Assembly (NCBI GenBank): GCA_000471925.1
Contig: CP006667.1
Coordinates: 2,170,001-2,234,000 of the forward strand
DNA length: 64,000 bases
Direction of reading: 5' to 3'
Origin: Ralstonia pickettii DTP0602
Lineage (GTDB): Bacteria > Pseudomonadota > Gammaproteobacteria > Burkholderiales > Burkholderiaceae
Shown here: one piece after another, positions 29,501-37,713 of the stretch
Position numbering within the stretch: position 1 is the first letter of the stretch
How the letters are laid out: each line of letters starts with the position of its first letter
Notes under the pieces: generated by a model
Database searches by the model: none
Told to the model about the DNA's origin: nothing
Seen by the model: only the letters and a program-made list of their open reading frames with translations
Program-made: the position numbers and the translations under genes

Positions 29501-30133
29501 TTGGATATTTGGATCAATAGATGCCGGTCGGTAGTAGAAGGATTGACGAAGCCGACCATCTTGTCCATGAACACGCTGATGAGCATTGGCGGCACCAGCC
29601 CCGGGTCGGTGACTATGACGCCAACGACGCTTCGCCCGAGCAGAGTAACCGCATGGTAGGCGATCTTTCCCGCAGAACCACACCTTTCCCGGCAGCGCAG
29701 GCGTACTGGCGGAAGCCGTAGCAGGTAACGCGCCCGTTATTCACCATGAGCCCGTTCCGGCCGCTCAGGACGTCATTCCGCCGGCCTCGAAAACCGCGGC
29801 AAGTGCCAGATCCTCGACGACAGGTGTCACGGTCAGCTTCATCCTGTCGTTCCACGCGTACGCGAATTCAGTGAGCGTCTTGCCGGAGGTCGGCGAGCAC
29901 TCTGGCGGGGAGGCTGCGGGCGCCGGCCGCCTTCAAATTGACACCCCACTTAAGTTGGGTGTTTGCGCCGCGATAATTAGCGCCCGTCATCCCCCGGTTG
30001 CTATAGATTGTTAAGACATATAAAACGGCCAGTTTCGAAGAGCAACGACGGCCAATAAGTGCATTTTTCGCATCAGTCGAGGGCGGCCGCCGCTCAGCCG
30101 CATGGCCGCCATCGACATCCGGGGGAAACAATC
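29501..30133. other. Long intergenic region with a 22-bp palindrome
   Basis: 633 bp between divergent genes with no convincing gene. On the minus strand an open stretch ending at 29765 encodes TLTEFAYAWNDRMKLTVTP and a further run to EAGGMTS; with the ATG at 29842 it is only 25 codons, so it is either a tiny ORF or a gene remnant. Near 30000-30030 the sequence is AT-rich (CTATAGATTGTTAAGAC), a likely promoter for the GGDEF/EAL gene. Confidence 0.45.
29941..29962. repeat. 22-bp near-perfect palindrome
   Basis: The stretch reads ACACCCCACTT then AAGTTGGGTGT; 10 of 11 base pairs match. It lies 172 bp before the GGDEF/EAL start and could be a regulator-binding site or the end of a lost mobile element. 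Confidence 0.5.
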
Positions 30134-33100
30134 TTGCGCCAGACGCTTGCGCGCATGCTGCGCCCGCTTGGACGCCTTGGGTCGCGCACCATCACGGCGG
30201 GCACCTTGCTGCTTGGCGTGCTGACGACGGCCGTCGTCTATGTGTTCTGCACCAATCTGCTGGAAGAGGATATCCGCCTGCGTTTTGAGAACGATACCGG
30301 CGACGTCATCCAGCAGATCGATACACGGATCCGGCTTTATACCGACGTACTGGTGACCATGCAGGCGCTGTTCGGCGCCAGCGACCATGTCTCGCGGGGT
30401 GAGTTTCGCGATTTCGTCAGCGGGCTGAACCTGCCGCAGCGCTATCCCGGTTTCCAGACGCTGAACTACGCGCCCTATGTGCCGGCGGCCGAGATCGACG
30501 CCTTTGTCGCCCGGCAGCGGAGCGATCCGATCCTGCGCGAGGCAGGCGTGACGTTCAGCGTCCGCCCCCCGGGACAGCGGCCCGGCCACTTCGTGCTGAC
30601 CTATGTCGAGCCGCTCGACATCAACCTGGCGTCGATCGGTATCGACATGGGCGCCGAGCCACGCCGCCTGGCCGCGCTCGAACGGGCGCGCGATACCGGG
30701 CAGTCGGTCAGCAGCGGCCGCCTGATCTTCAGCGAGGCAAAGAACCCGCATGTGGGCATCGCCCTGCGCCTGCCGGTGTACCGCAAGGTGCCGGACCTGG
30801 ACACCGTGGAAGCGCGCCGACGCGCCTATGTCGGATCGGTCGGTGCGGGGATCCGGGTGGACGATCTGCTGAAAGACCTGGTCAGCAACGAGAATCTGCG
30901 CCGGATCCGGTTCCGCGTGCATGACGCCGGAGACTTCGCACAGGCGCCGGCTCCCCCCTCGGCCGCCAACCTGCTCTATGACAGTGTGACCGGACTGGTC
31001 GCCCGGGGACGCAGCCGGGGCGCAGGCGGCAGCGCCGTCCACGCCAGTGCCGCGCATGGCGCGCCGGCACTGGCGGACGACCAGACGGGCGCGGGCCAGC
31101 ATGACCTGGTCAAGAGCGCGGTGCGGGATTTCGGCGGGCGGCGCTGGGTGATCGAATTCGCCGCCGATGCCGGGGCAATCGGTGGTCCCCAGCGCTACCT
31201 GCCGACGCTGGTGGTGATTTCCGGCCTGATCATCAGCGTGCTGCTGGGCTGGCTGGCCTACGCGTTGTCGAGTTCGCGGGCGCGCGCCGTCGCCGTGGCC
31301 GACCAGATGACGCACAGCCTGCGCGAGAGCCAGGCGGCGCTCGCCGAGGCGCAGCAGATTGCCCACCTGGGCGACTGGCGCATCGATCTGGGCAAGGACA
31401 TCGCGCACTTTTCCCGGGAAATGGCGCACCTGCTAGGCTGGCGCGGCGACAAACCGACTCCTGACGTGTTGTTCCAGGCGATCGACGCCGGCCATCGCGC
31501 CGTGCTGCGGGAAAGGATGCGGGCAGCCTTGCAGGATCGCCAGCCGTTCGAGTTCGAGTGCCCCTACCGGTCGCAGCGCGGACGCCGGGGCTGGCTGCAC
31601 CTGATTGGCCACGCGCATGGGCTTGCGGACAGCGCCGTGCTGCGGGGAACCGCGCAGGACATCAGCCAGCGCAAGTCTGCCGAGCAGGCCAGGGCGCAGG
31701 AACACCAGATTGCCCTGCACCTGGCCACCGCCACCAGCGAAATCGAGGTGCTGGAGGAGATTGTCCACACGTTGCTCGGCGGCATGGACTGGGAGGCAGG
31801 TGCCTTCTGGCCGAATGACGACAGCCAGGGACTGAAGCTGCCGCCGGTCTACCTGGCACGCGTCAAGGCGCTGGAGCCCTGGCTCGCTGAGCGCCCCGCA
31901 TGGCCGGCCGGTGCTGTGCTCTTGCAGGCGCCACAATGGTATGCAAACCGGAACGCGATGGCCCGGCACGCGCAAGCGGGATGGCTCGACGCGGGCGGCA
32001 TCCGGACGGTGTTCGCGTTCCCGCTGAGCAGGGGCCACGTGACGCTCGGCGTGGTCGAACTCTATTCCCGTGGCAAGCGCAGCGCTGATACGCACGCGCT
32101 CGCGATGGCGAGCGGTATTGCCAATCAGACGGGGCACTTCCTGCTGAGGCGCCAGGCCGAGGAGGACCTGCGCTTCATCGCCAATCACGATACCCTTACC
32201 GGCCTGCCCAACCGGCTGATGTTCAAGGCCGAGTTCGAGAAGGCGCTGAACCGTGCCCGCGCCAGCGCCCAGGCCTTGCATGTCATTTTTGTCGACCTGG
32301 ATGAATTCAAGGTCGTGAACGACACGATCGGCCACAATGCCGGCGACACCGTGCTGCGCGAGATGGCCGACCGGTTGCGCGAGAGCCTGGACGGCGTGGA
32401 ACTGATCACCCGCTTCGGTGGCGACGAATTCGTCGTGCTGCTGGACCCCAAGGGCGACTCGACGATCCTGGGCCGGATCATTGCGAAGATCCAGGCTGCG
32501 CTCGCGCCCGGCTTCGTCGTCAATGAATCGGAACTGCGGATGACGGCAAGCATCGGCATCAGTTCCTTCCCCGAGGACGGCAACGATTGGCAGACCCTGC
32601 TCAAGCATGCCGACCTGGCCATGTACGGTGCCAAGCAGCTCGGCAAGAACGGCTACCAGTTCTACTGCCGCGGCATGAGCGCATCCCTGCAGCGGCGCAT
32701 CGACATGGAGTCTCACCTGCACCGCGCGCTCGAGCAGGACGAATTCATCCTCTACTACCAGCCGCGCATTGCGCTCGCGTCGGGAGCGTGCACGGCGGTC
32801 GAGGCACTGATCCGCTGGCGCCACCCGGAACTCGGCATGGTCATGCCCGGAGATTTCATTCCCTTCGCGGAGCAGAGCGGCGCCATTGTCGAGATAGGCG
32901 CGTGGGCCCTGCGCGAAGCGTGCCGCCAGAATGCCGCATGGCTCGCCCAGGGGCTGCCGCCGGTGCGTGTTTCAGTCAATCTTTCGGCTCGGCAGTTCGC
33001 CGACAAGTCGCTCAGGCTGACCATCATCGATGCCCTGCGGCAAGCCGGCCTGCCTGGCAACCTGCTGGAGCTTGAACTCACCGAGAGCATGGTCATGCGC

Positions 33101-33508
33101 GATGCCGAACAGGCTTCCAGCTGGCTCTCGCGCCTGAAGCGCACGGGCGTTCGACTGGCTATCGACGACTTCGGCACCGGCTACTCCTCGCTTGCCTACC
33201 TGAGCCGCTTTCCGATCGATACGGTCAAGATCGACAGCAGCTTCGTCCGCTACATACCGGAAAGCCGCAGCGACACGCAGATTACCAGCGCGGTGATCGG
33301 ACTCGGCCACCGGCTCGGCCTGGAAGTCGTCGCCGAAGGCGTGGAGAAGGAGGCGCAACTCGAATTCCTGCGCAGCGAAGGCTGCGACGAAGTGCAGGGC
33401 TACTACTTCAGCCATCCGCTGCCGCCGGCGAAGATCACCGCCTTCCTGGCCAGCCGCATGGAGAACGGCCCAGCTTTCGAGCATGGGCCGCAACCAATGC
33501 GCGCCTGA
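30134..33508 (+). CDS. CHASE-PAS-GAF-GGDEF-EAL cyclic-di-GMP protein
   Basis: 1124 residues from TTG 30134 (GGGGGA seven bases upstream); ATG 30155 is an alternative seven codons later. TM1 (TAGTLLLGVLTTAVVYVFCT), a periplasmic CHASE domain (GFQTLNYAPYVPAAEI; VTFSVRPPG; YVEPLDINLASIGIDMG), TM2 (YLPTLVVISGLIISVLLGWL), then PAS (AQQIAHLGDWRIDLG), GAF, GGDEF (NHDTLTGLPNRLMF; TRFGGDEFVVLL) and EAL (AVEALIRWRHPE; LELTESMVM; IDDFGTGYSSLAYL; VVAEGVE). Both catalytic motifs are intact, so it could both make and break c-di-GMP. It senses an unknown periplasmic ligand. Monocistronic. Confidence 0.94.
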   Translation: MRQTLARMLRPLGRLGSRTITAGTLLLGVLTTAVVYVFCTNLLEEDIRLRFENDTGDVIQQIDTRIRLYTDVLVTMQALFGASDHVSRGEFRDFVSGLNLPQRYPGFQTLNYAPYVPAAEIDAFVARQRSDPILREAGVTFSVRPPGQRPGHFVLTYVEPLDINLASIGIDMGAEPRRLAALERARDTGQSVSSGRLIFSEAKNPHVGIALRLPVYRKVPDLDTVEARRRAYVGSVGAGIRVDDLLKDLVSNENLRRIRFRVHDAGDFAQAPAPPSAANLLYDSVTGLVARGRSRGAGGSAVHASAAHGAPALADDQTGAGQHDLVKSAVRDFGGRRWVIEFAADAGAIGGPQRYLPTLVVISGLIISVLLGWLAYALSSSRARAVAVADQMTHSLRESQAALAEAQQIAHLGDWRIDLGKDIAHFSREMAHLLGWRGDKPTPDVLFQAIDAGHRAVLRERMRAALQDRQPFEFECPYRSQRGRRGWLHLIGHAHGLADSAVLRGTAQDISQRKSAEQARAQEHQIALHLATATSEIEVLEEIVHTLLGGMDWEAGAFWPNDDSQGLKLPPVYLARVKALEPWLAERPAWPAGAVLLQAPQWYANRNAMARHAQAGWLDAGGIRTVFAFPLSRGHVTLGVVELYSRGKRSADTHALAMASGIANQTGHFLLRRQAEEDLRFIANHDTLTGLPNRLMFKAEFEKALNRARASAQALHVIFVDLDEFKVVNDTIGHNAGDTVLREMADRLRESLDGVELITRFGGDEFVVLLDPKGDSTILGRIIAKIQAALAPGFVVNESELRMTASIGISSFPEDGNDWQTLLKHADLAMYGAKQLGKNGYQFYCRGMSASLQRRIDMESHLHRALEQDEFILYYQPRIALASGACTAVEALIRWRHPELGMVMPGDFIPFAEQSGAIVEIGAWALREACRQNAAWLAQGLPPVRVSVNLSARQFADKSLRLTIIDALRQAGLPGNLLELELTESMVMRDAEQASSWLSRLKRTGVRLAIDDFGTGYSSLAYLSRFPIDTVKIDSSFVRYIPESRSDTQITSAVIGLGHRLGLEVVAEGVEKEAQLEFLRSEGCDEVQGYYFSHPLPPAKITAFLASRMENGPAFEHGPQPMRA

Positions 33509-33575
33509 CTGCCGCCGGTCCGGCGCGTGCTTATGCAGTCCAATATCAAGCCGTCCAATAACAGGGAGCTAAATC

Positions 33576-34214
33576 ATGCAGGACCGTTCTGTTGAAATCA
33601 TGTGGCAGGCCATCGAAGCCCTCGACTTTTCAAGGATGAAGGCCAAGCTACTGCACCAGAAGCATGCGCATTGGTCGCCGGAATCGCTGGAGCAGGCGGA
33701 GAGCGGCTACCGGCAGTTCCTCAAGCTGGCTGCGAAGTATCCGGACACACCCGCCGTCCCCAGCGAGCAGGTGGATGCCTTCTGGCATGCCCACATCCTG
33801 GATACCAGGCGCTATGCCAGCGATTGCGAACGCATTTTCGGGTATGTCCTCCACCACGATCCCTACGTTGGCATCGACGGCCCGCAGGATGAGGCCCGCC
33901 TGCTGGAAATGGCCGCCGCGAGCGATGCGCTGAGCCTGCGCGAATTCGGCAGCCCGCTGACCTCTGCCGCATATTGCGCTCGGGCAGCAGCCGAGGATCC
34001 CGCGTACTGCGCGCGCATGGCCAAGGCCGAGGATCCCGCGTACTGCGCGCGCATGGCCAAGGCCGAGGATCCCGCGTACTGCGCGCGCATGGCCAAGGCC
34101 GAGGATCCCGCGTACTGCGCACGCATGGCCAAGGCCGAGGATCCCGCGTATTGCGCACGCATGGCCAGGGCCGAGGATGCCGCGTACTGCGCACGCATGG
34201 CCAAGGCACACTAG
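33576..34214 (+). CDS. GRDP-like protein with C-terminal Cys dodecapeptide repeats
   Basis: 212 residues; AGGGAG precedes the ATG. The N-terminal 125 residues resemble the glycine-rich-domain-like (PF07173-type) fold: LLHQKHAHWSPESLEQAE, and VDAFWHAHILDTRRYASDCE with the FWHxHI motif, HHDPYVG. From residue 139 come six 12-residue units AEDPAYCARMAK (unit 5 ends MAR, unit 6 has AEDAAY), preceded by a degenerate AAYCARAA. Each unit has one Cys. The array ends two residues before the stop, and the stop codon overlaps that of phaZ on the other strand. Function unknown: metal binding or a repeated modification substrate are possible. Confidence 0.8.
   Translation: MQDRSVEIMWQAIEALDFSRMKAKLLHQKHAHWSPESLEQAESGYRQFLKLAAKYPDTPAVPSEQVDAFWHAHILDTRRYASDCERIFGYVLHHDPYVGIDGPQDEARLLEMAAASDALSLREFGSPLTSAAYCARAAAEDPAYCARMAKAEDPAYCARMAKAEDPAYCARMAKAEDPAYCARMAKAEDPAYCARMARAEDAAYCARMAKAH
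33990..34205 (+). repeat. 36-bp tandem repeat, six units, in frame
   Basis: Six consecutive 36-bp units, each GCC GAG GAT CCC GCG and so on, starting at 33990, 34026, 34062, 34098, 34134 and 34170. The first three are identical; later units differ mainly at third positions (GCG/GCA, TAC/TAT) plus AAG/AGG and CCC/GCC. The gradient suggests recent expansion from the 5' side. Confidence 0.95.
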
Positions 34215-35446
34215 GCAAATTGCCGGATCTGGTCCCGGACGACGGGACCAATGGCGGTACGCCAGCGTGGGCCCAGGAACAGATCGTAATGACCACACTG
34301 GCGTGCCGTGATGTGCCGCTTGTGGCATGGGGCAATGCCTGGACACAAATCGTGCGCGGCGTGGGTCTGGCCACGGCCGGCAATGTCATCCAGTTCGCCT
34401 TCGATAGTGAGCAATGCAGTGGTGTGGATGTCCTGCGGGCGCACCGGTTGGCCTCGCACGCGCCAGTCGCCGAGGGCCAGCCGAAATTCCTGAAACACGA
34501 TCCGGATGGTGTCCAGATAGAACTCGGCTGCCATATCAAGGACCGCGTTATAGGCATCGCACGCGCGCCGGCACGTATCGGCACCGGCGCTGTCACCCCA
34601 AACGAGCTCGAGATAGTAGTCCCACTGCGAAGCAACCAGACGGTCGGGCTGCGTCGCCACTAAACCGGCATATTGCAGGAAACTCGGATACACCTTTCGG
34701 CCGGCACCGGGGTAGCGATCTGGCACTGCGTAAATCAGGTTCTGTTGAAACCATTCGAGCGACCGGTGCGCCGCGAGCCTGTTGACCGCGGTGGGGCTAC
34801 GGCGGGCATCGATCGGGCCGCCCACCAGGATCAGGCTCCGGGGCGTTGGCTCACCGCCGCTAGCCAACAGGGAAATGGCCGCCAGCGCGGGCACGGTGGA
34901 TTGACAGATCGCAAGCACGTGCAGGCGCTCGGTGCCGATCAGGCGGATAAACGCTTGCAGCAGCGCCACATTCTCATCCAGGTCGAACTGCCCGTCCGCT
35001 AACGGCACACGGCGGGCATCGATCCAATCGGTCACGTACACCTCATGGTCCGGCAGCAACGTTGTAACGATTTCCCGTAGCATGACGGCGTGGTGACCAG
35101 CGAGCGGGGCGCAGAGCAGCACCGCCGGCCTCTCCTTGGCGACGGAGCAATCAGCTGCGGGCTCGGCCGCGAAGCGCAGCAGGCGGCAGAATGGGCTGTC
35201 GAGTACAAGCTGCTCGACCACTGGTGTGGTGCGGCCCTCCTGTTCGACCGCCGTAATGTTGAACTCCGTCTTCTCGCAGGCTTCGCCGAGCCGGTAGAGG
35301 AATTCGTAGCCTGCGGCAAAGTACGGCGCACCCGGAAGGCCGGCCAACGGACTGTCAGGGTTGCCGAAGGCGTGCGCGGCGCCTGCGGCCCAGATGGTCA
35401 GCGGATGCAAGAGCGCTCGCTGATATTCGAGGAACTGGTAGAGCAT
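34211..35446 (-). CDS. phaZ: Intracellular polyhydroxybutyrate depolymerase
   Basis: 411 residues from ATG 35446 behind GGAG; the frame continues to 35482 without a better site. Closely follows the PhaZ1 pattern of Cupriavidus: MLYQFLEYQRALLHPLTIWA, and HVLAICQSTVPALAA in which Cys181 takes the place of the lipase-box Ser (known nucleophile Cys183 in R. eutropha PhaZ1). Further conserved blocks are EVYVTDWIDARRVPL, VYPSFLQYAG and HYDLFLGPRWR with the likely catalytic His. Degrades amorphous PHB granules in the cytoplasm. It carries no phasin or synthase neighbours here. Confidence 0.94.
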   Translation of the reverse strand: MLYQFLEYQRALLHPLTIWAAGAAHAFGNPDSPLAGLPGAPYFAAGYEFLYRLGEACEKTEFNITAVEQEGRTTPVVEQLVLDSPFCRLLRFAAEPAADCSVAKERPAVLLCAPLAGHHAVMLREIVTTLLPDHEVYVTDWIDARRVPLADGQFDLDENVALLQAFIRLIGTERLHVLAICQSTVPALAAISLLASGGEPTPRSLILVGGPIDARRSPTAVNRLAAHRSLEWFQQNLIYAVPDRYPGAGRKVYPSFLQYAGLVATQPDRLVASQWDYYLELVWGDSAGADTCRRACDAYNAVLDMAAEFYLDTIRIVFQEFRLALGDWRVRGQPVRPQDIHTTALLTIEGELDDIAGRGQTHAAHDLCPGIAPCHKRHITARQCGHYDLFLGPRWRTAIGPVVRDQIRQFA

Positions 35447-35780
35447 TGGAGCTCCAGGGAACGGGCCGGATAATCCAGCCATCGCCGACAGAGGTGGCGG
35501 AAGCCGATACTAGATCCACGCGAGGAATGCCCCAGACCCCATCACGGGCATCCTTGCCACGGCGCCACGGCCGCGTGTCACCGACGTTACAGTGATTATG
35601 CGGTCCTTTCCAGCCAGATTTTTACTATAGGGCAGGCACGAAGCGCGGCAAGTTCCGTGAACGGCGGCTTGAAACGTCGAACTGTGCCGACGCGCACGGA
35701 GGCCGGCGCCCGTGCGCCGTAGAAAGAGCACATTAGAGGCGTCGAAGGCCTGGGCGAGCAAGAGGGCTGGAGGCCAGGCA
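35447..35780. other. Spacer between phaZ and the small membrane peptide
   Basis: 334 bp without a gene. TCAC-CGACGTTACA-GTGA (near 35578) is a small inverted repeat, and TTTTTACTATAGGGC (near 35620) looks like a -10 region. Both divergent genes probably start here. Confidence 0.4.
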
Positions 35781-35906
35781 ATGACCGACAAGCAAGGCAA
35801 AGGCGCGGAAATGCCGTGGCTGGCGCTGGCGTACATCGTCTTCGTTGTGGTGTTTGCGTTTGGCGGCATCAGCATTTGCAGCTTCGCCGCGCCGGGTGGA
35901 TACTGA
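35781..35906 (+). CDS. 41-residue single-pass membrane peptide
   Basis: ATG 35781 lies seven bases after GGAGG, which fixes the start inside a longer frame. The product has a short charged N-terminus (MTDKQGKGAEMPW) and one hydrophobic segment (LALAYIVFVVVFAFGGISIC), then a short tail ending AAPGGY. It lies 97 bp before the EF-P-like gene. No family is recognised; the clean ribosome site and complete membrane helix argue it is translated. Confidence 0.6.
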   Translation: MTDKQGKGAEMPWLALAYIVFVVVFAFGGISICSFAAPGGY

Positions 35907-36003
35907 AGCATCTCCATGAGAATCTTCAGCCTCGCCACGAGGGCCGGGCTCGGCAACAGTGCCAGGCTGAAGCTGTTACCTCGCGACGGGCAGAGGCACG
36001 CAA

Positions 36004-36582
36004 ATGATTGAAGCTTCCGGATTGAAAGCGGGCATGGTCATTTTGCTCGACGGCGAACTCCACAGTGTGGCCAGCGCGGAGCACCATGCTGGCGGCGGAC
36101 AACAGGCCGGCGCGCTGTTCGCTAGGCTCAAGCACTTGAAGACAGGTCACATCAAAGCGCTGCGCCTGCACCTGAGCGACAGGCTCGAGGATGTTGTGCT
36201 CGAGCACAAGGAGATGGAATACCTGTATACGGACGGCGTCGCGTTTTACTTCATGAATCCGGACACGTTCGACCAGATCAGTCTCCCCATTGAAGCCATC
36301 GGCGCCTACGAAAAGTACCTTCAGCCCAATATGCGGATTCCGGTGCAGCTTTACGAGGGCGAGCCGGTCAATATCGCATTTCCCACGCAGGTCGAGCTCG
36401 CGGTCGTTTCCACGCCGCCGGGGTTGCGCGAGCATGAATCGTCCACCTTCAAGAGCGCCACGCTTGACAACGGCATGGAGGTCCTTGTTCCCCAGTTCAT
36501 CAAGGAGGGCGACACCGTGAGGATCGATACCACCACAGGAAAATACCTGGAGCGCGTCAGGCGGGAAGCCAGAAGGCCCTGA
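36004..36582 (+). CDS. EF-P paralogue without the modified Lys/Arg
   Basis: 192 residues (E. coli EF-P 188). All three domains are present: LKAGMVILLDGELHSV and ARLKHLKTG (domain I), LYTDGVAFYFMNPDTFDQI and VQLYEGEPVNIAFPTQVELA (II), PPGLREHESSTFKSATLDNG and VPQFIKEGDTVRIDT (III). The tip loop of domain I reads EHHAGGGQQAGALFARL, where E. coli EF-P has VKPGKGQAFARV with Lys34 and other bacteria Arg32. Here Gly replaces it and the loop is about three residues longer. It is not YeiP/EfpL, whose tip keeps Arg. Probably a divergent accessory factor rather than the housekeeping EF-P. Confidence 0.85.
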   Translation: MIEASGLKAGMVILLDGELHSVASAEHHAGGGQQAGALFARLKHLKTGHIKALRLHLSDRLEDVVLEHKEMEYLYTDGVAFYFMNPDTFDQISLPIEAIGAYEKYLQPNMRIPVQLYEGEPVNIAFPTQVELAVVSTPPGLREHESSTFKSATLDNGMEVLVPQFIKEGDTVRIDTTTGKYLERVRREARRP

Positions 36583-36613
36583 GTATCGTAACCTTCATGC
36601 CGCCGCGCCAGTA

Positions 36614-37597
36614 CTACCCGTCGATCTTGTACCCGATATCCTTGATGAACTGCCCCCAGCGCACATAGTCGCTCTTGACCTGCGACGCAAAGGCGTCCGG
36701 TGTGATCGCCTTCGGCGGCAGCACGCCCACGCCGGCCAGGCGCTTGTGATAGGCGGGATCAACCAGCACTTTCTGCACCGCCGCCGACACGGCGTCGGTG
36801 GTCGCCTTGGGCATGCCCTTGGGGCCGAACAGCGCAAAATAGCCGCTGAGTTGTTCCATCTCGGCAAAGCCGAGTTCGCGGAACGTGGGGGCATTGGGGG
36901 CGAGGTCTGACCGCTCCGGAATCGTGGTGGCGAGCACTTTGGTCTTGCCCGACTGGTAGAGCGGCACGCCGGTGGTCAGGCCATCGATCATCAGCGGCAC
37001 TACGCCGCCCACGAGGTCCTGCGTGGCCGGTGCGGACCCCTTGTACAGCACCGGTTCGAGGTTGGTGCCGGCCAGGCGGTTGAACAGCAGCGGCCCGAAG
37101 TGCGACGACGTGCCCGGCCCGTAGGAGGCCGAATGGATCGGCTTGCCCGGATTGGCCTTGGAATAGGCGATCAGTTCCTTCAGGGTGGAGTAGGGCGCAT
37201 CCTTGTTGGCAGCCATCAGGACCGGCGCGCGGCCGATCTCGGCCAGTGCGGTGAGGTCGTTGATCGGGTCGTACGGCACGCGGTTGATATGCGCGCCGGA
37301 CGTGGCCGACGAGCCCAGCGTGACCAGCAGCGTATGCCCGTCAGGCTTGGCGCGAATGACATCCTGGGTGGCCGGCACCGTGGCGCCGCCGGGCTTGTTC
37401 TCGACCACGACGGATTGCCCGCTGGCGCGGCCCAGGTAGTCGGCGAACAGCCGCGCCACCACATCGGTGCCGCCGCCGGGCGGATAGGCAACCACCAGGC
37501 GGATCGGGCGGCCGGGCCATTCTTGTGCCCATGCCTGCGGCGCGATGGCCGCTGCGGCCGATGCGCTGACTGCGGTGAGGAACTTGCGCCGGTCCAT
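36614..37597 (-). CDS. Bug/TctC-type receptor of the Pao-like cluster
   Basis: 327 residues from ATG 37597 (MDRRKFLTAVSASAAAAIAP), a probable Tat signal ending AWAQ; a longer frame to 37717 overlaps the upstream gene and is rejected. Bug motifs: EWPGRPIRLVVAYPPGGGTD, VENKPGGATVPATQDVIRA, KPDGHTLLVT. It is the last gene of the molybdoenzyme run (116 bp after the FAD subunit), so it may bind the aldehyde, acid or heterocycle that the enzyme oxidises. Confidence 0.9.
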   Translation of the reverse strand: MDRRKFLTAVSASAAAAIAPQAWAQEWPGRPIRLVVAYPPGGGTDVVARLFADYLGRASGQSVVVENKPGGATVPATQDVIRAKPDGHTLLVTLGSSATSGAHINRVPYDPINDLTALAEIGRAPVLMAANKDAPYSTLKELIAYSKANPGKPIHSASYGPGTSSHFGPLLFNRLAGTNLEPVLYKGSAPATQDLVGGVVPLMIDGLTTGVPLYQSGKTKVLATTIPERSDLAPNAPTFRELGFAEMEQLSGYFALFGPKGMPKATTDAVSAAVQKVLVDPAYHKRLAGVGVLPPKAITPDAFASQVKSDYVRWGQFIKDIGYKIDG

Positions 37598-37713
37598 GCA
37601 CTGTCTCCTTTGCGCGCGCAGCGCTGTGGGTGTGATTGCAACCAGTAGCATAGTAGGGGGTGTTTCCGGGGAATTCACCCCGGGTTTTCCAGACGACCGC
37701 GCAGGCGCACAGG

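Noticed and set aside
27728..29659. 643-residue plus-strand frame
   Set aside because: Antisense of the CoA-transferase in high-GC DNA; His/Arg/Ala-rich shadow.
29765..29842. 25-codon minus-strand ORF (MKLTVTPVVEDLALAAVF)
   Set aside because: The reading looks protein-like but is too short, with a poor ribosome site; recorded only as a possible remnant in the spacer entry.
33990..34205. CRISPR-like array with 36-bp repeats
   Set aside because: The units are directly tandem with no spacers and stay in one reading frame, so this is a coding repeat.
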